Source: Scenedesmus sp. ARA3
Lineage: Eukaryota; Chlorophyta; Chlorophyceae; Sphaeropleales; Scenedesmaceae
Length of the DNA stretch: 27,113 nt
Reading direction: 5' to 3'
Assembly: GCA_004335835.1 (NCBI GenBank)
Contig: RWJK01000283.1
Coordinates: forward strand, 1 to 27,113
Shown here: positions 20,494 to 27,113 of the stretch, piece by piece
How positions within the stretch are numbered: position 1 is the stretch's first letter
How the letters are laid out: every line of letters begins with the position of its first letter
Notes under the pieces: model-generated
The model's input: only the letters and a program-made list of their open reading frames with translations
Database searches by the model: none
Told to the model about the DNA's origin: nothing
Translations under genes and position numbers: made by a program

Positions 20494-21607
20494 TGTTGCT
20501 GCTGCTGCTGCTGCTGTTGCAGTTGCCGCCTCCATTGCTGTCACTACCACTGCAGAGAATCTGCAGCAGTGCCTGCAGGCCCTGAGGGTAGCGCAGCAGC
20601 TGGTTGCTGACTATGATTGGGCAGCAGCGGGCTGCCACTGCCAGCACCTCCAATGCTACACCTAGTGCTGTGCTGCGTGCTTCCCTGAAGGCTGCATCAC
20701 ATGCTTGAACTGCCCAGCTGCCCTGATCTTCCTCAGTCTCCATTGGGAAGCTGCCAGGGTAGAACAGACTGACAAACTCCGTGCGGCTGTTGAAGGTCTG
20801 CTCCCTATCTGCAGTTATTCCTGCCTGCAGTGCAGGTGGTGGAGAGGGCGCTGCTGCTGCTGCTGCTGCTGCTGGTGGTGGTACTGGAGCCAGCGCTGCT
20901 GACCCCTGCTGGGCAACCACCAGCAGCAGCAGCTGCCCTGCCAAGCCCTCACTAGGACACGCAGCTGCCATCCTTGACAGCAGCACTGCAGCTGTGCTGC
21001 TGCAGGACTGGCTGTGCACCAGTGCATCCACCAGCAGCTCCACATGGTCACTCAGCAGCTCCAGCAGCTGCCTTGCTGCTTTGCAGCCGCTGCTACGGCA
21101 TGGCGCTGCTTCTGCTGCTGGCCCTGGTGCTTCCATTGCATGTGCTTCTCCTGCCACTGCATCTGCTGCCACTGGAGCTGTTGTGCTTGCTGTCTCAAGA
21201 TCAGATGCTGTGGCTGCTGTTCCTGCAAGCTGGGAGTGCCCTGCAGTCAGCAGCAGCAACGCATCTGCTGCTGCTGTTGCAAAGCTGGTGGAGCTGCTGC
21301 AGAACGCAGCAGCTAGCAGCTGCGGCAAGATGTGTGACGTTGCTGCCAACGCAGCAGCAACGGTGCATGGCTGCGCTTGCACTGTCTGCAACACAGCAGC
21401 AGCAGCGTTGCCCAAGGCCTGGGGGCCTGCAGCTGCCTCCAGAGTTGCTGCTGCTCCTGCTGCGCCAGGGGCGTCACATGCACACAGTGCAGCTGCCAGA
21501 TCTGCAAGCAGGCTTTGAGCAGAAGCATCGCACTCAGAGCCTTGAAGACCCAGACCACTCAGCGTCCATGCCTTGAAGACACGAACCAGCCCCACAAACG
21601 TCGCCAT
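18263..21607 (-). CDS. Ala/Leu/Gln-rich helical-repeat (ARM/HEAT-like) protein, array copy 2
   Basis: Intronless frame of 1114 aa, starting at the ATG at 21607 that aligns with copy 1. A frame-open ATG 22 codons further upstream has no counterpart and is less likely. The modules are those of copy 1: N-terminal helix, solenoid, acidic linker (DSDVSGDDDDEPVYVP), LRWLICQSCSIAGSY and C-terminal coiled coil ending ADNV. Copy 2 is longer mainly because of a roughly 40-residue Ser/Asn-rich insertion, a CTG tract read in the AGC frame, and a Pro/Ala-rich loop near 20820-20890. Its C-terminal third matches copy 1 closely, as expected for a young duplicate or gene conversion. Function unknown. Confidence 0.88.
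20442..20519. repeat. (CTG)n in array copy 2, read as poly-Ser
   Basis: About 26 CTG units with two or three TTG interruptions encode a Ser/Asn run. The same loop is short in copy 1 (near 16600-16630) and moderately long in copy 3 (near 24400-24480). Confidence 0.95.
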
Positions 21608-22243
21608 ACTGCTGCTAATCAGGTCGACAAATTCCGTACATGAGAGAGGATAGTTACATGTGGGTCCTGGCACCTAAAATGAACTGTGGGATTGACCAAG
21701 TACAGGCCAAGGCACGGAGTATGCGCCCCTGACTGGCACTCGCCGGAACATTGGATTTGTCACTTTCACAAAATGACACAAATCGAATGAGCGGTTTCAG
21801 GTCGCAGATTTCGCCAGCATCTTTGTATACGACTGTAAAGCCTTTTACAACCATTCCAGCAAGCAATTTTAATCGTGCACTGCACCCTGACATCATCATT
21901 GATGGTGCGCAGATCTGCAGCATCATTTCTCTGGCCACTGCATGTACACTGAATTCCAGGTATGATTTTGAAAAGGGAGGCAAAAACTACTGGCCTGGCG
22001 ATACACAGCAACCAATTTTTGCTCCCCCATTCACTTCAGGGTGGGCTTGCCCTTACGTAAACGAACAGTTCAGAAAATTAGCCCACACACTTACCAAGTC
22101 TGTCAAATAAACAGGGTAAAAGAGGGTGACCAGCTGGGGGCATGCCGTTTATGCCAAGCATGTCACAAGCGGCAAGAACCAACCGCCTGTAGGCAAGGCT
22201 TGCAACAATGCCGCATGTTCGCAGCTGACATGCACTCAACCAA
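21608..22243. other. Intergenic between array copies 2 and 3
   Basis: This holds the 5' flank of copy 2, including the conserved block, and the 3' flank of copy 3. It is the duplicate of 17646-18262. TGTAA on the minus strand at 21845-21849 could be the poly(A) signal of copy 3, but it lies about 395 nt after the stop. Confidence 0.65.
21760..21800 (-). promoter_or_regulatory. Conserved upstream block, array copy 2
   Basis: The plus-strand pattern 'cacaaaatgacacaaatcga' followed by 'atgagcggtttcag' lies about 153-193 bp before the ATG and aligns with the block of copy 1. Confidence 0.45.
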
Positions 22244-25200
22244 CTACACGTTGTCTGCACATGCTGTGGCTCGCATCAGCTGCTGCTCCAGCTCTGAGGC
22301 GTGTGCTGCCCTCGCAGCAAGGCGCTGCATGCATGCATCAAACAGCACAAGCTGCCGCACAGCACCCCTGCATGCTATGTGTGCCTCTGCTGCATCTCTG
22401 CAAGCCTGCTGCACTGCCAGCTGCACCTGCTGCAGCTCACCCCTAACCTCCTGCACAGCTGCCTCTGCTGCTGCCAGTATCCTTGCCATCACTGCAGCAT
22501 CTTCGCCAGCAGGCAGCTGCTGCAGCAGCTGCACAAGCGCTGGCTTTCGCGGCACTAGCGCTAGCAGCCCAGTCCTGCAACTTCCAGCTATGCTGCATCA
22601 CTGGCAGATGAGCCAGCGAAGCTGTACATGCACTGCATCAATAAGATTATCCTGGCCCTCTGCTGAGCTCGGGCTGTCCTGCAAGAGCTTCAGCTCACGC
22701 AAGAGGTGCTGCAGGCAAGGCGGCTCCTTGCCAACTGCTGCTGCAGCGCGTGCTGCGGCCAGCAGGATGCTTGTGACAGGGTAGCTGCACAGGTAGGCTG
22801 CTGCTGCCTCAACGTCTGCATCATGTTCATCTTCATCATCCATGTCCATACCGTCATCTTCGACAACAAAGGTGAACTCTATTTCATCCCAAAGTGCATC
22901 CACAACCGCCTCCCAGTTGCGCCGCGTGGTAGCAATGGCCTGCCTGCCAAGCGCTGAGCTTGCAAGGACGCCCATTGCCCTCTTGGCAGCTACCCCTGAT
23001 GCCAACAAATCCCAGTCACCAAACGTTGCCACTTGACAGGTCAGCACGGCAGCTGCGCCCGCCGCAACTTTGTCGGAGAGTTTCGACGACAGGTGCCCAC
23101 TGCCGACCTCCGCACTTCCACCGATACTGCATAGCAAACGCAACTGCTCTGCTTCCTTAAACATCCAGGCCAGCACTCCGCACCACTCGCATGCCGCCTC
23201 ATGCATGCCTGCGCGCTGCAGCTTCTGTGCCAGTTTCAGCATGCTGCGTGCGCGCGGCAGCAGCTGATACAAGCAGTCGGAGGTGGCTGTCTGCAGCGCG
23301 CGTGTCAACGCCAGCACTGCCAGGCCTGCACGGCGCCGCAGCGCATCGCCGTCTGCTTCATCATTGTTCCCGTATCTGAGCAGATCCTCTGCGATCTGCA
23401 TGCCACAGTCCAACACCTTGTCTGCGCGTGACCCCAGTGCATTGTACAGCTGCCGAAGCTTCAGCGGCACTGCATCCAGACCAACTTAAACACCCAGCAG
23501 CACTGCCACTACATCGGCTGCGATGCTGTCTGACGGCTCATATACAGGGTCACCCTCGTCATCATCATCACTGAAAACGCTGCCTGATGATGCCTCGTCA
23601 ACCCACCAGTCATCTGCTGCAGCAGCCATCCCTTGCAGCAGCTGCAGCAGCCTACGCTGCAAGCGCTCGGGATCTGCCTGCAGCAGCATCTGCCGGCCAG
23701 CCTCCGACTGCACAAGGCTGTGCAGCGCACGAGTTGCAGAACGTGGGCCAGCATCTTGCTGCGGGTCAAGCAAACCCTGGAGCACGTGCTCAGCTGCGGC
23801 AGCAGCTGCCGCATTGACCCCTGCCAGCCTGCACACCCACGCTGCTATGCGGTGTGCAAGCTCATCCCCTTCGTGACAGATGGATGCATGACAGGGAGCT
23901 TGGTGCCGCTGCACTGCTACTGCTGCCAGCTCTGCTGCATACGGCAGCAGCAGCTGCTCTCCCTGTGGCGCTGTCACCGCTGCCTCCAAGATCCAAGCAA
24001 CTGCTGAAGCAAGTGCTTGTGAGCTACCTTGCTGCAGCAGCTGCACTAGCCCCCGTATGTTCTGATGCTGCATCGCCTCCGCTACTGCCTGCTGCCCTTC
24101 CGTGCTGTGTCCAAGGTTGGCTATAGCTGTTGCTACTGCTGTGAGCACATCTAACGGTGCTTGCTGCTCACACACCGCGCCCAGAAGCAGCTTGACAGAG
24201 CCCAGCAGCTGCTTCTGCACCTCTGGAGCTTGGGAGATGCTGCACAGGAGGTACGCTGCACAACGATTGTTGCGCAGCAGGGCTTGCAGCAGCAGCTGAA
24301 GCGGCTCTGCTGCTGCCAATGCTGCCAGGATGTTGTCGCGCTGGGAGAAGATGACAGCTGTAACAGGCTGTAGCACAGACAGCGCCATCAGCGACTCACA
24401 GGCACTGCTGCTGAAGCTGCTGAAGCTGCTGCTAAGGCTGCTGCTGCCGCTGCTGCTGCTGCAGCTGCTGTGGCAGCTGCCACTAGTGCCGTCACCACCA
24501 CTGCGGAGGATTTTCAGCACAGCATGCAAGCCCTCAGGGTATTGCAGCAGCTGATTGCTGACTACAACTGGGCAGCAGCGGGCGGCCCCTGCAAGCACGT
24601 CTAATGCTACGCCCAGAGCTGTGCTGCGCGCTGCGTTGAACGCTGCATCACATGCTTGAACTGCCTGGCTGCTCTGCTTCTGCACTGGGCAGCTGCCACT
24701 GTAGGACAGGCTGGCGAAGTTTGCACGGCTGTTGAAGTTTTGCTCTGCCCTGCCTCCTGCTGTTCCTGCAAGCGCTGCTGCTGCTGGCTGCGTTGATTCG
24801 TGCTGCGCCACCACTAGGCGCAGCAGCTGCCCTACCAGCCCCTCACTGGGAGTAGTAGCTGCCATCCTTGACAGCAGCACTGCAGCTGTGCGGCTGCAGG
24901 ACTTGCTGTGCACCAGTGCATCCACCAGCAGCTCCACATGGTCACTCAGCAGCTCAAGCAACTGCGCAGCTGCTCTGCAGCTGCTGTTGTGGCATGGTGC
25001 TGCTCCTCTTGCTGCATATGCTGCCGCTGGTGCTGCACTTGGTGCACCAGCGCATGCCTGCATGCTGGTCGCTGCTGCTGCTGTTCCTGCAAGCTGGAAA
25101 TGCCCTGCAGTCAGCAGGAGCAAGGCATCTGCTGCTGCTTTGGAAGTGCTGGTGGGGCTGCTGCAGCACGCAGCAGCAAGCAACTGCGGCAGGATTTGTG

Positions 25201-25465
25201 GCTGCTTTACTAAAGCAGCAGCAACAGCGCATGGATGCGCTTGCACTGTCTGCAGCAGTGCAGCAGCAGCACTGGAGGAGGACTGGGTGCATGCAGCTTC
25301 CTCCAGGGCTGCTGCCTCTCCTGCTGCGCCACGGGCTTGACATGAGTGAAGTGCAGCTGCTAGCTCTGTTACAATGCTGGTGATAGCATTGCAATCAGAG
25401 CTCTGGAGGCCTAGAGCACGCAGCGTCCATGTGCAGGCTCGAACGAACTGGGACAACGCGGCCAT
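22244..25465 (-). pseudogene. Helical-repeat protein array copy 3, interrupted by two in-frame stops
   Basis: A single frame of 1074 codons aligns from start (MAALSQFVRACTWTLRALGL) to the shared ADNV end, but carries TAA at 23486-23488 (codon 660) and TGA at 22598-22600 (codon 956). In copies 1 and 2 these positions are TCA (Ser, in VLLGVS) and TCC (Ser, in LRWLICQS). No frameshift is present over 3.2 kb, and the acidic linker (SDDDDEGDPVYEP) and coiled coil remain. Translation would stop at 659 aa, just after the acidic linker, losing the C-terminal third. It is either a recent pseudogene or a truncated protein still in use. A sequencing error at both sites is unlikely but not excluded. Confidence 0.85.
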
Positions 25466-25610
25466 ACTGCATCACGATGTAAAGAGATGCAGGATGCACA
25501 CAGTGAAGTCTGCTAATATATATTTTGCAGGATAGCGAGTGTTGGCAGCGGCAAGAAGTACCCTGTCGGTCTCTGCGTACAGGCTCGCCGTAAGCGAACC
25601 TTGGAGGCAA

Positions 25611-25646
25611 TTCAAAAAGTAACACCCTTTGACTGAGCTGTCTCAA
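25611..25646 (-). promoter_or_regulatory. Conserved upstream block, array copy 3
   Basis: The plus-strand pattern 'ttcaaaaagtaacacccttt' followed by 'gactgagctgtctcaag' lies about 146-181 bp before the ATG. It aligns with the other two blocks, though the surrounding 5' flank has diverged. Confidence 0.4.
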
Positions 25647-25657
25647 GCATAGTCAAA

Positions 25658-25782
25658 GACGTCATCACCAGTTCCGCCAAAACAAATAATCACTAGACGG
25701 ACTGCAGTGTAATGGTGTGTTCTAGTGTTGCTGGTCTGCCTGGTGATGATTTGTTTCTGCTCCGCCTAGTGATGTTTTGCGT
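25658..25782. repeat. Imperfect inverted repeat, ~45-bp arms
   Basis: The left arm (about 25658-25700) pairs with the right arm (about 25735-25782). Within them 'aaacaaataatcactag' matches the reverse complement of 'ctggtgatgatttgttt' with two mismatches. 'atcaccag' and 'gacg' pair further out with small gaps. This could be a degraded foldback element. Confidence 0.65.
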
Positions 25783-26114
25783 CAGCTGACGTATGGCCTT
25801 GCCTTAGAATGGGCGTGTCACTGACTCCCCAAACGGGCAAAGTTGCCTGTGTAACCTCCAAAACTGTGAAGTTGTGACAGGAAGGTCACAGGAAAGCTCC
25901 ATCGTAGTAAACGGGCGTCATAAGAAGCAGCACACCTGCGCTATGGCATCTGTCCACAAGCAGCAATCATGCAGCTGTGTTGTTCATACCAAGAGCTTGA
26001 CTTGTTCATACGGAGAGCTTGTCGCCGAACCGCCAACGGCGCCGTAGCAGGCCACTGATAAGGCTAGCATTGTTTGGCTTTCCTGCAAAGTGACATCTGG
26101 CAGGATGCTGGGTG

Positions 26115-26192
26115 GCTTCTTTGTCACCTACCATGGTGCATCCGATGCCACAGATGGTGCATCGGCTGCACCATGGTAGGTGACAAAGAAGC
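26115..26192. repeat. 78-nt near-perfect hairpin
   Basis: A 26-base arm (26115-26140) is an exact reverse complement of 26167-26192. After one mismatch the stem continues for seven pairs (26142-26148 with 26159-26165) to a 10-nt loop. Beyond the base, pairing continues weakly with a small bulge. The flank at 26193-26210 also resembles the complement of the loop region. It resembles a microRNA-type precursor or a small foldback element. Confidence 0.9.
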
Positions 26193-26225
26193 ACCATCCG
26201 TGGCATCTGATGCTGTTGCAGTGCG

Positions 26226-26252
26226 GCCTTCCGAAGGCAGCCTTCCGAAGGC
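26226..26252. repeat. Paired 13-bp near-palindromes
   Basis: 'gccttccgaaggc' occurs twice, at 26226-26238 and 26240-26252, with one base between. Each copy is six bases, a central C, and six complementary bases. Confidence 0.9.
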
Positions 26253-26408
26253 TCGGTGAGCGCAGTGCATGCAGATCACCTCAGGCGCAGTTCTGTACGT
26301 GCGTGGGCGAGCAATATGCTACTGCGTTTGCAGTGCAAAACAGCCATACGTTGTAGCAAGGTGAACTCCAAGTGAAGGTTTGATTGATATTGAGTGGCGC
26401 CATAGAAA

Positions 26409-26482
26409 AGTCTGCCCTGCTCATGTCAAGAGTGCAACTCTCTTAAATATATTCAGTGTCATGCACATGAGCAGGGCAGACT
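26409..26482. repeat. 18-bp inverted repeat around an AT-rich spacer
   Basis: Positions 26409-26426 are an exact reverse complement of 26465-26482. The 38-bp spacer includes 'cttaaatatattc', unusual in this GC-rich DNA. Confidence 0.9.
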
Positions 26483-26506
26483 GTTCCCTGCCGCCGCTGA
26501 TACCGC

Positions 26507-26718
26507 ATGGCATGGCTTCTCGCCAGTGCAACGCTGCTACTTCAATTTGCTGGAGTGCAAGTAGGTTTCCTGCAAGCTGCTACAATGCGCTGCCCTGATG
26601 CGCCCCGGTCCACCAGCAGCATGAAGGTCGCAGTGAACTTCAGCTCTCTGCGGAAGTTGTGTTATCGCAATGGAGGCTGTGGTCACTGCCAGCTGGCAGC
26701 AGCACGCTATGAATGGTG
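26507..26718 (+). CDS. Possible first exon of a secreted protein (weak)
   Basis: An ATG-initiated frame begins with a signal-peptide-like stretch (MAWLLASATLLLQFAGVQVG). It continues with a short Cys-containing part (about residues 27-70, including CYRNGGCGHC) and reaches GAATG followed by GTGAGA, a good donor. The next exon would lie downstream, mostly outside the window, and no convincing partner is seen before 27113. No homologue is recognised. It may be chance. Confidence 0.25.
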
Positions 26719-26719
26719 A

Positions 26720-27113
26720 GAAAGGCACTGTTAGGCTTGCTAACAGGGCTGATACCGTTCCAGAGGCTGCAGCTTGCCATGGTTACATACTTGAACTGAG
26801 CCAGAACCCTACTTGAAAAATTGGTTCGCCTACGAGCGGTGCTGGTGGCTGTGCTCCAGCACGTCCTACAATAAATTTACCAATTTGTGTTGTAAGGTAG
26901 CTAGCGGCCAATTACACCACGTGTTCAACGTTGGAACCTTGCTGCTGTGGATGTACCTCGCATCACCTCGCATCACCGAGATCAACAGCGGCTGCAGCAG
27001 CTGTGCACTTCCATCTTTGGTCTGGACTTGTCTGGACTTGTTATCCAATTACAAGACAGTCGAGGGTTTGACAGGGAGGGGGCGCATGTGTTGGAGTGTG
27101 CATGGTGCTGTGT
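26720..27113. other. Right-end stretch, nothing firm
   Basis: Two tiny direct duplications are visible ('cctcgcatca' near 26957-26976, and 'tctggacttg' near 27020-27039). No gene is supported here. It would be intronic if the candidate exon at 26507 is real. Confidence 0.4.

Larger units (their letters stand above)
14448..25646 (-). repeat. Tandem segmental triplication, ~3.8-4.0 kb unit
   Basis: Three copies of one gene lie head to tail. Stop codons at 14448, 18263 and 22244 give steps of 3815 and 3981 bp. Non-coding sequence is duplicated too: 17700-18262 matches 21700-22243 over most of its length (shared 'gaccagctgggggcatgc', 'ctgtcaaataaacaggg' and 'gcgcagatctgcagcatcat'). The block upstream of the ATG is kept in all three. 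Confidence 0.92.
25466..26506. other. Gene-free stretch with several inverted repeats
   Basis: This holds the 5' flank of array copy 3 (to about 25650), then three foldback structures described separately, and a pair of near-identical 20-bp direct repeats around 25980-26022 ('ttgttcatac' plus 'agagcttg'). Short open frames here are not supported as genes. Confidence 0.6.

Noticed and set aside
20781..21518. Long plus-strand frame (245 codons) antisense to array copy 2, and similar ones over copies 1 and 3
   Set aside because: They mirror the Ala/Leu-rich helical repeats in triplet-biased DNA and carry no independent motif or conserved start.
21608..21673. Upstream ATG adding 22 residues to array copy 2
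   Set aside because: The extension has no counterpart in copies 1 and 3, whereas the downstream MATFVGLVRVF start aligns with both.
22598..22600. TGA in array copy 3 as a selenocysteine codon, or a reassigned stop code
   Set aside because: The aligned residue is Ser in an ordinary helical segment, no Cys homologue exists, and a TAA also interrupts the gene. The other genes here terminate normally with TAA, TAG and TGA.
25395..25646. Minus-strand frame overlapping the start of array copy 3
   Set aside because: It is a different frame crossing the conserved upstream block, with no motif. It is treated as chance.

Overview
The window looks like nuclear DNA of a green alga (Chlorophyta, probably Chlorophyceae). 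The evidence is short exons joined by GT-AG introns, pervasive CAG/CTG microsatellites read as poly-Ala, poly-Gln or poly-Ser depending on frame, plant-type gene families, and a few TGTAA motifs of the kind chlorophytes use as polyadenylation signals. The species is an inference. No rRNA, tRNA, CRISPR array or recognisable transposase was found.

All five clear genes lie on the minus strand, so gene order reads right to left. (1) 1544-3913: a six-exon gene for a 235-aa protein with a plastid-type N-terminus and two CBS domains, like the plant CBSX proteins. (2) 4383-13644: a 20-exon gene for an OSCA/CSC1-type (DUF221) mechano-/osmosensitive ion channel. Every splice phase closes, giving 1606 aa, about twice the usual length, because of two large low-complexity cytosolic insertions. 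(3-5) 14448-17645, 18263-21607 and 22244-25465: a tandem array of three intronless paralogues of 1065, 1114 and about 1071 codons. They encode Ala/Leu/Gln-rich helical-repeat (armadillo/HEAT-like) proteins with a conserved acidic linker and a C-terminal coiled coil. I cannot name this family. The third copy carries two in-frame stops but no frameshift, so it is a young pseudogene or a truncated gene.

The flanks of the paralogues are also duplicated, showing that the duplicated unit was about 3.8-4.0 kb. A roughly 40-bp block lies 110-190 bp upstream of all three start codons. The left end (1-1540) holds a tetranucleotide repeat, a 137-nt hairpin and decayed copies of the last CBS exon. The right end (25466-27113) holds three inverted repeats or hairpins and one weak candidate first exon on the plus strand.

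The most striking theme is repeated duplication of exon edges together with their splice site or stop codon. There are about five 117-bp units carrying the 3' end and donor of CBS exon 4, several copies of the last CBS exon tail, a partial copy of CBS exon 5, and a partial copy of channel exon 15. Nothing ties the genes into one pathway beyond shared strand. The CBS protein and the channel are plausible members of plastid redox/energy sensing and osmosensing respectively.
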